64,000 bases of DNA from Spirochaetota bacterium (GCA_030154445.1 JAGUQW010000011.1:109727-173726); one strand, 5' to 3'; positions 1 through 9,569 are shown, counted from the first letter of the stretch. Notes: generated from the sequence alone by a model not told the origin. Translations and numbers: made by a program.

Positions 1-692
1 TCATTAGCAGTGATTTCTTCATTATTAAAATAATCATTTTTATCATCATTTGTTGATTCATTTTCTATATTTGTAACAATTTGCTCTTGAATATTTTGTA
101 ATATTTCGTTGTCTAATTTTTTTGTTTGTTGGTATATGTTGATGTTATCTTGTTTAGAAATTAGAAAAATTGATGATACTAAGTTATATGATGTTTGATT
201 CATAGCTTGATAAAAACCAGGAAAACGACTAATTTTATCTTGATAATAACCCATAGAATTTTGTGCTATTTCTATTTTACTAGATGTTAGTAAATCGGTA
301 TTTTCTTCAAGAGCAAGAAATTCTAAATTTTCAAGATAAGGAATAGATCCTTTATAATCCAAAGACCAAGATTTTGCTTCAAAACGCCACACACTAGGTG
401 ATAATATAATATTATCATTAGAAAAATTAATTTTAGCTTTACGGATGATTTTTATAGTATGTACTTCATTTTTTGGAAATCCAATATCAGGTATTTGATT
501 CCAATCTATATTGGCAGGCATTCCTCTATTTGGAGTTGTTTTAAGGCCTATATTTATATAATTAGTACCATTTAATATGATAATAGAATGTGAAAATTCA
601 GGATCAGATAATGGTAATATATCGTCATTTGTTTGTGTGATAATAATATTAGGAGAAAAAAATAAAAATAAAAAATAAAAAACAATGTTCAT
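1..692 (-). CDS. Secreted protein of unknown function, C-terminus cut off by window edge
   Basis: The reading frame is open for 230 codons from an ATG at 690-692 to the window edge, so the C-terminus is missing. The first 18 or so residues are almost all hydrophobic (Val, Phe, Tyr, Leu, Ile), followed by TQTNDD, which reads as a signal peptide and indicates export. A GGGG run lies about 6 nt upstream of the ATG and could serve as ribosome-binding site. The visible part is rich in Asn, Ile and Ser, with no motif I recognise. It is transcribed divergently from holA. Function unknown; the coding call rests on the long open frame, start context and signal peptide. Confidence 0.7.
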   Translation of the reverse strand, partial: MNIVFYFLFLFFSPNIIITQTNDDILPLSDPEFSHSIIILNGTNYINIGLKTTPNRGMPANIDWNQIPDIGFPKNEVHTIKIIRKAKINFSNDNIILSPSVWRFEAKSWSLDYKGSIPYLENLEFLALEENTDLLTSSKIEIAQNSMGYYQDKISRFPGFYQAMNQTSYNLVSSIFLISKQDNINIYQQTKKLDNEILQNIQEQIVTNIENESTNDDKNDYFNNEEITAN

Positions 693-842
693 TCTGGCCC
701 CAAAATTTTGTATATTTTAAATATATTTGAAATAAAATTATTATATCTATACAATCATAACATATAATTATAAATTAATATAGTATTAGACATAAATTTC
801 TATTTATTATAGTTTGTATTTTGTGGATAATACCTTATAGTA

Positions 843-871
843 TTGTGTTTAAAAATATTCTATTGTATAAT
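843..871 (+). promoter_or_regulatory. Predicted sigma70 promoter for holA
   Basis: TTGTGT at 843-848, a 17-bp spacer and a perfect TATAAT at 866-871. Predicted transcript start is near 878, about 34 nt before the holA ATG. The -35 box is weak; the -10 box and spacing are good. Confidence 0.5.
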
Positions 872-911
872 TATAAATAAATTTATTTATAATATTTAAG
901 GAACAATAGTG

Positions 912-1835
912 ATGATAGATGTTTTTGTTTTAGGTGGTGAAAACCCTGTTTTTCTCAAAGAAGAACTTGATAAAATTATTTCAACTTTTTCTGAAAAAGA
1001 CAGAGTTGTGTATTATGGAGATGAATTAATTTTAGAAGATTTCTTTGTAGACTTATTAACAGGATCTTTGTTTTCCGCTCGTCGTATGTTAATTGTTAGA
1101 AATGCTGATAAAACTAAAAGTGAATTTGAAAAACAATTATTAAATTATTTAAAAGATCCTTCTAGCGCTATTTGTTTGGTATTAGAATATCAAAAAATAC
1201 CTACTAAAATATTAAATAGTGTTACTGAATTAGGTAACAAAAGAGCTGTCATCCATAATTTCAAAAAAGCATGGTCTCAGGATCAAAAGCGTTATGCACA
1301 AAGACGCTTAGGGGACAAAGGTATTTCTTCTTCTTCTTCTGTAATAGATTTACTTGTTACTTTTGCTGGAGAAGATATAGAAGAATTATCAGGAATGTTA
1401 GACAAATTGATTGCTTATATAGGTACAGACAAAAAATCAATTGATGAAAATGATATACAACATGTATTAGAAAGAGCTCAAAATTCTTCTATTTTTGATC
1501 TAATAGACGCTATTTTCAATCATGATATAGAAAGATCTCTCCAATCTTTGCACGATCTTCTTTATGTTGGGGAATCTTTTCCTGCCATAATAGCAATGTT
1601 TTATAGAGCAACCAAAATTATGTGGGCAGTAAAAACTGCTAAAAATGGACAAATACCAGCAGGATTTGCTGTTTCTCCTTATGAGTGGAGAAAGTACCAA
1701 ACATTAGTGTCCAAAAACAATCTGCGTTTTTTATCTTCTTGTTTTGAATGCATTAGTGTTTTGGAGATAGAATCCAAAACCAAATCAACTCTGTTTACCC
1801 AAACTACTTTTGAAAAATTTTTGTGTGGTTTGTAG
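912..1835 (+). CDS. holA: DNA polymerase III delta subunit (clamp-loader subunit)
   Basis: Delta opens the beta sliding clamp within the clamp-loader complex. The 307-residue product begins with the family's usual N-terminal pattern (VFVLGGENPVFLKEELDKI), followed by an AAA+-like region without a functional Walker A, as is normal for delta, and a helical C-terminal domain. Bacterial HolA is usually about 330-340 residues, so this one is slightly short. GTG at 909 and ATG at 912 are both possible; ATG 912 is chosen because AAGGA (898-902) sits 9 nt upstream. The next gene starts one base after the stop codon, implying co-transcription. The assignment rests on overall pattern and length. Confidence 0.85.
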   Translation: MIDVFVLGGENPVFLKEELDKIISTFSEKDRVVYYGDELILEDFFVDLLTGSLFSARRMLIVRNADKTKSEFEKQLLNYLKDPSSAICLVLEYQKIPTKILNSVTELGNKRAVIHNFKKAWSQDQKRYAQRRLGDKGISSSSSVIDLLVTFAGEDIEELSGMLDKLIAYIGTDKKSIDENDIQHVLERAQNSSIFDLIDAIFNHDIERSLQSLHDLLYVGESFPAIIAMFYRATKIMWAVKTAKNGQIPAGFAVSPYEWRKYQTLVSKNNLRFLSSCFECISVLEIESKTKSTLFTQTTFEKFLCGL

Positions 1836-1836
1836 T

Positions 1837-3381
1837 ATGTCCTATGTATTTATAATATTAATTTTCTTATTTAGTGCTAATGATTTTGTCAAACCTTTTA
1901 ATGTGCCTATAGGGTTAACGATCAATCCTTATGGAAAAACTCCTTTATCAGGAATTTTCAAATTAGCACAAGAAAATAATTTACCGCTAACCATTACCGT
2001 GTTGGGCAAACAAAAAAGCATGTCGCTTTCTCATACTTTTGCTTCTCAGTATGGACATGAATTTCCTATACAAGGATTGTATCACAATAGAACAAATCAA
2101 ATCTTGGTTTTTTTGGGAGATCAACAAATTCTAAATACTAATATTTTTATTAGTGATGTTTATATTAATCAGAGAGAAAAATACCCAAAAGTCAGATCCT
2201 CATATGTAAAAGTCCACTATGACAAATTAAAAAAATCAGATCCTTTTAATCAGGATTTTTATTTCCTTTATGACAATTACACTAATATTGTTGCTTATGA
2301 TAGATTAGGTGATCTTCGTTATATCTATCAAAAAGATAATAATATCAATGCAATGGCTAGGATGGAATATAAGAATAATGAATTTTATTTTTATTTTGTA
2401 GATAAAAAAATGATAAAAATAAACTTACTAGGTCAAGAAATTTTTTCCTCTACAGAACAAATAAAAGTACACCATGATTTTTCTTATAAAGGCGCGGACA
2501 AAATGGTTTTAGCTCTTTCAGATAGAGGTGGGATGGAAGATAGACTTATACAAATAAATCCCAAAGGAAAAGTTATCAGAGATTTAATTTTTGGAGATTT
2601 ATTTAGGAATACACTAGATCCATCTGATTGGGAAGAGCTCAATAAAACTATTTATGATACAAATAATATGAGTACGAATCGTATTACTAAAAAAGAAGAA
2701 AATATTGATTGGGCTCATGCGAATGCTATGGTCTATGATGAAAATACTGATATTATTTATTTATCCTTGAGACATCTAGGTGTTATTGCTGCCAAATACA
2801 AAGAATGGAAGATTTTATGGTGGTTAGCAGATAATAGGATGAATACACAACAAGGTAAGAACTATGGATTTGTACCCAGTTCTTTTGTCTATTTGGATCA
2901 GATCAAAGCTTTAGAACCCTATCGCTTGATTTCTTCTACTTATCCGAGAAATCAACATAGTTTGTTGTTGAGAAGTAATGGTAATTTATTAATGTTTGAT
3001 AATCAAGGTGATAATGATATTAGTTTTATAGGGTCTCGTGTTTTGGAATATCAAATTACTCCAAATTCTAATGAACAAGGTGGACAAGCAACACTAATAA
3101 AAAATATCAAACATCCAAAAAGAGTTTATTCTCGTTTGCTTTCTGATGTTGATTTGATAGGCGATAATCACGAAAATTTACTAGTATTGTGGGGTTTTGA
3201 TACGCTCTTAAATATTTTTCAAACCACAAGAATTGCTGAGTTTGATCGTGATGGCACACTTATTTTTGATATGAGTTTGCGAACAGAATGGGTATATAGA
3301 GTAGAAAAAAAACCTCTCTATCCTTATCAAGATACTAATAAGAAATATTCTATAGATGTATTAGAAAGGAAATTATTATAA
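1837..3381 (+). CDS. Secreted arylsulfotransferase (AssT)-like protein
   Basis: The 514-residue product resembles the bacterial arylsulfate sulfotransferase (ASST) family, periplasmic beta-propeller enzymes that move sulfate between phenolic compounds. Supporting motifs are DWAHANAM near residue 291, followed by a SLRHLGV segment and a WWLADNR segment, and RNQHSLLLRSNGNLLMFDNQ near residue 370. These match the family's conserved His-containing blade motifs. The N-terminus (MSYVFIILIFLFSAN) is a short signal peptide, agreeing with export. The frame extends upstream to a TTG at 1810 overlapping holA, but ATG 1837 places the signal peptide correctly. No nearby gene explains a substrate. Whether it is an active sulfotransferase or a relative is not decided. 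Confidence 0.7.
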   Translation: MSYVFIILIFLFSANDFVKPFNVPIGLTINPYGKTPLSGIFKLAQENNLPLTITVLGKQKSMSLSHTFASQYGHEFPIQGLYHNRTNQILVFLGDQQILNTNIFISDVYINQREKYPKVRSSYVKVHYDKLKKSDPFNQDFYFLYDNYTNIVAYDRLGDLRYIYQKDNNINAMARMEYKNNEFYFYFVDKKMIKINLLGQEIFSSTEQIKVHHDFSYKGADKMVLALSDRGGMEDRLIQINPKGKVIRDLIFGDLFRNTLDPSDWEELNKTIYDTNNMSTNRITKKEENIDWAHANAMVYDENTDIIYLSLRHLGVIAAKYKEWKILWWLADNRMNTQQGKNYGFVPSSFVYLDQIKALEPYRLISSTYPRNQHSLLLRSNGNLLMFDNQGDNDISFIGSRVLEYQITPNSNEQGGQATLIKNIKHPKRVYSRLLSDVDLIGDNHENLLVLWGFDTLLNIFQTTRIAEFDRDGTLIFDMSLRTEWVYRVEKKPLYPYQDTNKKYSIDVLERKLL

Positions 3382-3420
3382 CTGAGAAAAAATATTAAAA
3401 AATAAATTGAGGAAGTTACT

Positions 3421-4506
3421 ATGAAAATATCTATTGTTGTACCTGTATATAATGGAGAAAAGTTTTTAAAAGAATGTTTGGATTCATTAATCAATCAAAC
3501 TCATAAAAATATAGAAATAGTAATTGTTAATGATGCTTCTACAGACAATACAAAGCAAATTATTCAAGAATATATGAGCAAAGATTCTCGTATTATCTAT
3601 ATTGAAAACAAAGAAAACATGAAGCTGTATGAAACACTGTGCATAGCTTATGAAAATGTCACAGGAGATTATATAACTGTTTGTGATGCGGATGATCTAT
3701 TACATATTGAGGCTTGTACAATATTGTTAGCCAAAGCTATAGAAAGTAATGCAGATATTGTAACTTCTATTATATGGGGTCAGAAACTTGATAATAATAT
3801 ATATCCTCAATCTCAAGAAATAGATGCTGTATGGACTAATACTTCAAATAACCCTCAAGCTGTTTTGGAATCTTACTTTATTAATATAAAATATAAAAGG
3901 AATAAAACAGGTGGATTGATTAAGAGAGAAATTGTAAAAAAGTTTTTATTATATACTTTTAGAAATATAAAAGTCAATAAATTTGAAGATTGGATTTCTA
4001 GTCCTATTTTGTATGCTTGTTCTAATAAAAGAATTCATATCGATTCTCAGATATATGAATATCGTTTCAATCCAGACTCTGAAACACGAAGACAAAATGC
4101 TAAAGAACTAGTACATTACTTTAGAGAGTTTTCTATATGTTATGAATGTAATAAAAGTTTTTTCAAAACTATAAAAGTATGGGATATGATTAAAGATAGA
4201 TTTATTAGAGATATGGAATTACATTTAAAAGGGTTCGTAAGAATAAGCTCATCTAGTGTAGAAGAATTGCCGTTAGAAGTGGTATCGATCATTAATGAAT
4301 TTTCTGATACACTTAGAAGTATATTCATCAAAGTATATCTTGAGTTTTCATTGGAAAATTTTTGTGATGATGATTGTGTTAGTGAATCAGTAATCATGAG
4401 AAACAAATGGTATGATTTTGGTATGATGACGCGTAATCACAAAATTAAGCACCTTATAAAGTATATACTGAGAAAATTAGGTTTAAAATTTATCTACGAA
4501 AAATAG
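3421..4506 (+). CDS. Family 2 glycosyltransferase
   Basis: A 361-residue GT-A fold transferase. The first 120 residues carry the family signature: ISIVVPVYNGEKFL at the start, then VNDASTDNT for nucleotide-sugar binding, and CDADDLL near residue 95 as the metal-binding DxD motif. The C-terminal 200 residues are not diagnostic of a sugar or acceptor. There is no transmembrane segment, so the enzyme should act at the cytoplasmic face. GAGGAAG lies just upstream of the ATG. It sits between the arylsulfotransferase-like gene and thrS, with no other polysaccharide genes nearby. Donor and product unknown. Confidence 0.85.
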   Translation: MKISIVVPVYNGEKFLKECLDSLINQTHKNIEIVIVNDASTDNTKQIIQEYMSKDSRIIYIENKENMKLYETLCIAYENVTGDYITVCDADDLLHIEACTILLAKAIESNADIVTSIIWGQKLDNNIYPQSQEIDAVWTNTSNNPQAVLESYFINIKYKRNKTGGLIKREIVKKFLLYTFRNIKVNKFEDWISSPILYACSNKRIHIDSQIYEYRFNPDSETRRQNAKELVHYFREFSICYECNKSFFKTIKVWDMIKDRFIRDMELHLKGFVRISSSSVEELPLEVVSIINEFSDTLRSIFIKVYLEFSLENFCDDDCVSESVIMRNKWYDFGMMTRNHKIKHLIKYILRKLGLKFIYEK

Positions 4507-4539
4507 AATAATTTTATTAAGAAAACTAAAAAAATACAA

Positions 4540-4565
4540 AAACTGCCCTGTTGTTTAGGGAGTTT
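4540..4565 (+). promoter_or_regulatory. Hairpin in thrS leader resembling a tRNA-Thr anticodon arm
   Basis: Arms AAACT (4540-4544) plus CCCT (4546-4549) pair with AGGG (4557-4560) plus AGTTT (4561-4565), with G4545 bulged. The loop is exactly 7 nt (4550-4556, GTTGTTT). In tRNA numbering position 33 is U and positions 34-36 read UGU, the anticodon for the Thr codon ACA. The thrS Shine-Dalgarno AAGGAG (4566-4571) follows immediately. E. coli ThrRS represses its own mRNA through such a mimic. There is no T run after the hairpin, so it is unlikely to be a terminator. Confidence 0.5.
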
Positions 4566-4577
4566 AAGGAGTAGACA

Positions 4578-6524
4578 ATGAGTCTTTTAAAATTTCCACA
4601 AGGTGAATTAAGCGTAGATACTCAGCAAACATTTGCTGAGGTCTTAAAAACATTACGAGAAGATAGAGATCTCGCTAAAAAATTAGGTGTTAATGAACTA
4701 CTCGATGCCACTATTGCTGTATTGGCAGATGGTATAGAAACTGATCTTAGTACAGCAATTAACAATACAAAATCAGTAGAATTTCTTACGCCTCAAGATT
4801 CTCAAGGGCTGGCTATTTATAGACATTCTATGGCTCATTTGATGGGACAAGCATTAATTCGTCTTCGACCTGGTACTAAAGCTGCAATCGGACCTATTAT
4901 TAAAGATGGATTTTATTATGATTTTGATATTGTGGGTGAATTTGGAGAAAGTGATTTACCAGTTCTTCATAAAGAAATGATAAAAATAACCAAGGAATCG
5001 CTACCTATTACTAGAGAAGTATGGTTAAAATCTGATGCTATCAAATATTTTACAGAGCAAAATGATATTTATAAAGTAGAAATTCTAAACGATATTATCA
5101 AAGGTGGTGAGCCTGTTACTATTTATAAACAAGGTGAATTTTTAGATCTTTGTCGTGGGGTACATGTTCCCAATACAAGAGCTTTGAAATTTTTCAAATT
5201 ACAAACGCTTGCTGGAGCGTATTGGAGAGGATCTGAAAACAATAAAATGCTTACTCGTATTTATGGTACTGCATGGGCTAGTAAAGAAGACTTAGATTCC
5301 TATCTTGAAAATATAGAAGAAGCTAAAAAAAGAGATCATCGTAAATTAGGAAAAGAGTTAAAATTATTTGGTTTTCATGAAGAGGGATTGGGCTTGCCTT
5401 TTTGGTATCCTAATGGGATGGTACTTAAAAATGAAATGCTAAAATTTATGAGAGAAGAATTAGATCAACGAGACTATATAGAAATTGAAACACCAACAAT
5501 GCTCAAAACTTCTTTATGGGAAACTTCTGGACACATGGAAAACTACAAAGAAAATATGTTCTTTTCTTCAACCAAAGAGAATGAAACCCTTGCTCTAAAA
5601 CCAATGAATTGCCCTGGTGGAATTATATGGTATAATAGTGAACCACATTCTTATAAAGAATTACCCTTAAGAGTGGCAGAGTTTGGTAAAGTACATCGAT
5701 ATGAAAGATCAGGACAACTCAATGGACTTATTCGTGTGCGTGGATTTACTCAAGATGACGCTCATGTATTTATGACACCGGAACAAATAGAAGATGAAAT
5801 AGTTAATGCAATGGAACTTGTAGATCAAACTTACGCTACTTATGGTTTTGATTATAATATAGAGTTTTCTACTCGTCCTGACAAATCTATAGGCTCTGAT
5901 GAAATGTGGGCTTTAGCAGAAAAATCATTAAAATCAGCCTTGGATCGTTTTGGTAAAAAATATACGCTCAACGAAGGGGATGGGGCATTCTATGGGCCTA
6001 AAATTGATTATCATCTAAAAGATGCTCTTGGGCGTACTCATCAATGTGGAACGATTCAACTAGATATGAATTTACCAGAGCGTTTTGGTATGACTTATAC
6101 AGGATCAGATGGAGCAGCACATATTTTGGTGATGATACATAGAGCTATTTATGGAAGTTTGGAACGATTTGCTGGAATCTTGATAGAGCATTTTGGGGGT
6201 AAATTTCCAGTATGGCTTGCTCCTATACAAGTCCGAATTTTGTCTGTTTCTGAAAAGTTTAACGAATATGGGATTGAAATAAGAAATATTCTCAAAAAAT
6301 CTGGAATTAGAACAGAGATTGACAAATCTAATGAAAAATTAGGGTACAAAATCAGACAAGCAACAATGTCGAAAGTTCCTTATATAATTGTATTGGGTGA
6401 AAAAGAAATGACAGAACATACCGTTTCGCCGAGACATTATACTAGAGGTGAGGAGACTGCTATATCTGTAGACTCTTTTATTCAACAAGTAAAAAAAGAG
6501 ATACATACAAGAACAAATATTTAG
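4578..6524 (+). CDS. thrS: Threonine--tRNA ligase
   Basis: Charges tRNA-Thr. The 648-residue length is normal for bacterial ThrRS. In order it has an N-terminal domain, the editing domain with HSMAHLMGQAL and later CRGVHVPNT (zinc- and editing-type His/Cys motifs), the class II catalytic core with MNCPGG and RVRGFTQDDAHVF, and a C-terminal anticodon-binding domain starting near PVWLAPIQVRIL. AAGGAG ends 6 nt before the ATG. The leader holds a hairpin whose loop matches the tRNA-Thr(UGU) anticodon, suggesting feedback repression by ThrRS itself. An intrinsic terminator follows at 6535-6571. Confidence 0.97.
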   Translation: MSLLKFPQGELSVDTQQTFAEVLKTLREDRDLAKKLGVNELLDATIAVLADGIETDLSTAINNTKSVEFLTPQDSQGLAIYRHSMAHLMGQALIRLRPGTKAAIGPIIKDGFYYDFDIVGEFGESDLPVLHKEMIKITKESLPITREVWLKSDAIKYFTEQNDIYKVEILNDIIKGGEPVTIYKQGEFLDLCRGVHVPNTRALKFFKLQTLAGAYWRGSENNKMLTRIYGTAWASKEDLDSYLENIEEAKKRDHRKLGKELKLFGFHEEGLGLPFWYPNGMVLKNEMLKFMREELDQRDYIEIETPTMLKTSLWETSGHMENYKENMFFSSTKENETLALKPMNCPGGIIWYNSEPHSYKELPLRVAEFGKVHRYERSGQLNGLIRVRGFTQDDAHVFMTPEQIEDEIVNAMELVDQTYATYGFDYNIEFSTRPDKSIGSDEMWALAEKSLKSALDRFGKKYTLNEGDGAFYGPKIDYHLKDALGRTHQCGTIQLDMNLPERFGMTYTGSDGAAHILVMIHRAIYGSLERFAGILIEHFGGKFPVWLAPIQVRILSVSEKFNEYGIEIRNILKKSGIRTEIDKSNEKLGYKIRQATMSKVPYIIVLGEKEMTEHTVSPRHYTRGEETAISVDSFIQQVKKEIHTRTNI

Positions 6525-6534
6525 TAATATCAAT

Positions 6535-6571
6535 AAAAAACCACTTTCTTTAATTACAGAAGGTGGTTTTT
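6535..6571 (+). terminator. Intrinsic terminator after thrS
   Basis: Stem of AAAAAACCACTTTCT (from 6535) with AGAAGGTGGTTTTT (6558-6571), containing one G-U pair and ending in a T run. It lies 11 nt after the thrS stop codon. Confidence 0.8.
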
Positions 6572-6695
6572 ATTTTGGTATTTTATAGGTGGGTGGAAAC
6601 CTTGATATATTAAATATTAGTAAATTATTAAATAATAGTATTCTATTTAATAAAAATAATGTATAATAACAGAATAGAATTATTGAGGAATAACA

Positions 6696-8471
6696 ATGCA
6701 CAATCTAAGAACTAAACTACAGCGTTTTAACAAATGTAAATATACTCTCTATTATGGATTATTAGGAGAATATAACTTCGAAAAATTCATTCTTAGTATA
6801 GATCAGGTACAAGCTGATCCTTTTGCTCAACCATCCAAAATGACGATTAAAGTTCCTTTTCAGAATACAGAATTTGATCCTAGCTTGATTGCAAATCCTG
6901 TTCGTTTGTATTCTTTTTGTGATGCTATAGGAAGGATATTTGCACAAAATGTGCGTATTATGACAAAAGATGACAAAGGTTCTGGTAATGGTGGTTTTTG
7001 TGGTATTCGTTATGGTGCTCAAAAAGTTATAGAAGGCAACTCAGTTATTATCAAAGATGATTGTATAGAGCTTAAAATATTGATAGGATTACCAGCTTTT
7101 GGACGGACAATAGCAGGGAATGAAGCCCAAGAATTGTTGTTAGAAGAGTTACCTAATGTTATTCAAAAAACATTATTAGAAGCAAAACAAGAAAATGATT
7201 ATTTGTTAAAATTTGTCCAAATAACAGAAAGACAACATTGGCTTAGAGAAGAGTGTCGAAACAAAAATATTGTTACCTTTATTGCTAATGATTCTGTTTT
7301 GGCGAGAGCTTCAGCTATCAACGACAAGCCGATGTCTCATCAAAAAGCTAGAGCATTCCTATCACCAAAAGAATTAGAACAAACAATTACTTTACAAGAT
7401 GGATTTCAAATTACAGGGATGGCTATTCCAAAAGGTATTACCTTAATTGCTGGTGGTGGTTTTCATGGTAAATCCACATTACTTACTGCTATTTCTAATG
7501 CTATTTATAATCACATACTAGGTGATGGTAGAGAATACTGTGTCACTGATGATAGTGCGGTTTTCTTAAGAGCTGAAGATGGTCGTTTTATTGAAGGAAT
7601 AGATATATCACCTTTTATTCATAATTTACCAGAATACAAATCTTCTACATTTTTCCAAACAGATAATGCCAGTGGATCTTCATCTCAGGCAGCTAATTTG
7701 ATTGAATCTTTAGAAATGGGTTCTAAATTGATTTTAATAGATGAAGATATCTCAGCAACTAATTTTCTCATCAGAGATTCCAGAATGAGAAATCTAGTGC
7801 CTGATTATAAAGAAACAATTACACCATTGATTGCTCATATGAATAATCTCAAAAAACAGGGTGTTTCACTAATTATGGTTACGGGTGCTTTGGGTGATTT
7901 TATGAATATTGCTGATAGAGTAATTGTCGCTGATAACTATGACTATACGGATCAAACACAAAAGGCAAAAGAGATTATGAAACAAAATCCTATGGAAAAA
8001 ATCAACGCTCCTGTTTTTGAAACTAGAAATAATAGAGTTATCATGGGTAATAGTGTTAGTTTTGTGGGTAAAAAAGGAATGGCATTAATAGATGGTGAAA
8101 AGGGGCATGTAAAGTTTGGTAGAGAATCTATAGATCTTAGTGCCTGGCATCATATTTATGATTTTTCACAATATGGTACTTTGGCAGCAGTACTGGCTTA
8201 TGCCAAAGAAAAAGAATATCTAAATCAAAGTCCTAAAGAAGTTTGGGATCGAGTATCAAAAGATATAGAGAAATACGGTTGGGAAATTTTTTCAAGAGTT
8301 GGTTTTGATCATTTATCTCCAAGGCAAATAGATAGAAAATCAAAACAAAGTAGTGACAAATTAGAAAAAACTAGAGCTTGGCGTTATATTGTTAAGACAA
8401 GACCTTTGGATTGGCATGCAGCATTATGTAGATTAAGAGCTTTGCAATGTAAAGAACAAAGTACTAAATAA
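6696..8471 (+). CDS. Predicted ATPase of the ABC class (COG3044-type)
   Basis: A 591-residue soluble ATPase. Walker A is AGGGFHGKST near residue 253, and the Walker B region is KLILIDEDISATNF near residue 347. Between them lies TDNASGSSSQAANLIESLE, which takes the place of the ABC signature. This arrangement matches the stand-alone family known as 'predicted ATPase of the ABC class'. It is not a transporter subunit: there is no membrane partner and no transmembrane segment. The biochemical role of the family is unknown to me. The gene is single, with a terminator upstream and GAGG before the ATG, and apt follows 60 bp later. Confidence 0.85.
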   Translation: MHNLRTKLQRFNKCKYTLYYGLLGEYNFEKFILSIDQVQADPFAQPSKMTIKVPFQNTEFDPSLIANPVRLYSFCDAIGRIFAQNVRIMTKDDKGSGNGGFCGIRYGAQKVIEGNSVIIKDDCIELKILIGLPAFGRTIAGNEAQELLLEELPNVIQKTLLEAKQENDYLLKFVQITERQHWLREECRNKNIVTFIANDSVLARASAINDKPMSHQKARAFLSPKELEQTITLQDGFQITGMAIPKGITLIAGGGFHGKSTLLTAISNAIYNHILGDGREYCVTDDSAVFLRAEDGRFIEGIDISPFIHNLPEYKSSTFFQTDNASGSSSQAANLIESLEMGSKLILIDEDISATNFLIRDSRMRNLVPDYKETITPLIAHMNNLKKQGVSLIMVTGALGDFMNIADRVIVADNYDYTDQTQKAKEIMKQNPMEKINAPVFETRNNRVIMGNSVSFVGKKGMALIDGEKGHVKFGRESIDLSAWHHIYDFSQYGTLAAVLAYAKEKEYLNQSPKEVWDRVSKDIEKYGWEIFSRVGFDHLSPRQIDRKSKQSSDKLEKTRAWRYIVKTRPLDWHAALCRLRALQCKEQSTK

Positions 8472-8531
8472 TAAAATAATTAATACGATATATAAAATAT
8501 TATAAATTATGATAGTAAAGAGGTAATATAT

Positions 8532-9050
8532 ATGAAGTACTCTTCATTATTTCGTCAAATTAAAAATTATCCTACAGAAGGAATTTTATTTGAAGATGTG
8601 ACTACTTATTGGAAAGATGCGGATGCTTTTGCTTATAGTATTACTCAAATTATTGAGCATTTTAAAAACAAAGGTATTACTAAAATTGTTGGTTTAGAAG
8701 CTAGAGGATTTGTGATAGCTGCTCCAGTTGCTGTTGGCTTGCATACAGGTTTTGTACCTATACGAAAACCTGGAAAATTACCAGCAGAACTTATTTCACG
8801 ATCTTATTCTTTAGAATATGGAGAAAATAGTTTAGAGATCCATAAAGATGCAATTAATGTTGGTGATAAAGTGTTAATTTGTGATGATATTTTAGCTACA
8901 GGTGGTACTTTAGAAGCTGCAGAACAAATGGTTCTTGAGTTGGGTGGTGAACTTGTAGGAATTGGATTGTTATCAGAATTAACATTTCTTAAAGGAAGAG
9001 ACAAACTATGCACTAAAGATATATATTCTCTTTATCAAGTACAAAATTAA
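8532..9050 (+). CDS. apt: Adenine phosphoribosyltransferase
   Basis: Salvages adenine by joining it to PRPP to give AMP. The 172-residue length is typical. The type I PRPP-binding motif VLICDDILATGGTLEA lies near residues 116-131, and VGLEARGFVIAAPVA near residue 54 and the KPGKLP loop near residue 78 match bacterial Apt. AAAGAGG precedes the ATG. The gene ends at a strong bidirectional terminator facing the convergent flavodoxin gene. Confidence 0.96.
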   Translation: MKYSSLFRQIKNYPTEGILFEDVTTYWKDADAFAYSITQIIEHFKNKGITKIVGLEARGFVIAAPVAVGLHTGFVPIRKPGKLPAELISRSYSLEYGENSLEIHKDAINVGDKVLICDDILATGGTLEAAEQMVLELGGELVGIGLLSELTFLKGRDKLCTKDIYSLYQVQN

Positions 9051-9053
9051 TCT

Positions 9054-9088
9054 AAAAACACCCTAGTATAAACATAGGGTGTTTTTTA
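9054..9088. terminator. Bidirectional intrinsic terminator between apt and flavodoxin
   Basis: AAAAACACCCTA pairs with TAGGGTGTTTTT around a 9-nt loop. The T run on the plus strand serves apt, and the A run on the left serves the minus-strand flavodoxin gene. Confidence 0.9.
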
Positions 9089-9101
9089 TATATGATATAT
9101 A

Positions 9102-9536
9102 TTAAGCTAATTTGGATTGAATAGCTGCTAACCATATTGGAAAAGAATCACTATAATCATCATCGGCCATTTCAAGATCAACTAGTCTTTTTGATCCAGC
9201 TTTTTCTAAAAATGCATCAAAATCAATTCCAGCTTGACAAAATTGAGGAAAAGAAGTAGAGCCGATAGCAAATACAGCAAAAGAAGTGTTTGATAAATCT
9301 TCTTGAGTATTTGATAAAGTTTCATAAATGTTACTTGCATTACTAGGTGCTTCTCCATCACCCCAAGTACTAGTAATTATAAGGATGTTTTCTAATGTTT
9401 TCAAATCATTTACTGATACATCGCCTAAATCTTTTATAGAAGCTGTGTGTCCATTAGTATTTAAAAATTCACTAGCTTGTGATGCTAATGCTTGAGCATT
9501 TCCAGTCTCGGAACCGAATAATACAGATATATTCAT
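9102..9536 (-). CDS. Flavodoxin (MioC-like, short-chain)
   Basis: A 144-residue FMN-binding electron carrier. The phosphate-binding loop GSETGNAQALA is at residues 8-18, and STWGDGEAPSNA near residue 57 and FAIGSTSFPQFC near residue 88 form the flavin site. The flavodoxin or MioC subfamily cannot be told apart from sequence alone. An ATG at 9551 also exists, but GGGAG lies 6 nt before ATG 9536, so 9536 is the start. No reductase partner lies nearby. Confidence 0.9.
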   Translation of the reverse strand: MNISVLFGSETGNAQALASQASEFLNTNGHTASIKDLGDVSVNDLKTLENILIITSTWGDGEAPSNASNIYETLSNTQEDLSNTSFAVFAIGSTSFPQFCQAGIDFDAFLEKAGSKRLVDLEMADDDYSDSFPIWLAAIQSKLA

Positions 9537-9569
9537 TATGAACTCCCTCATTTTGTGATTATTTATTTA

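Noticed and set aside
4540..4575. thrS leader hairpin as an intrinsic terminator or T-box
   Set aside because: No T run follows and the ribosome site overlaps its end; no T-box consensus or specifier-loop structure is present, and the leader is too short.
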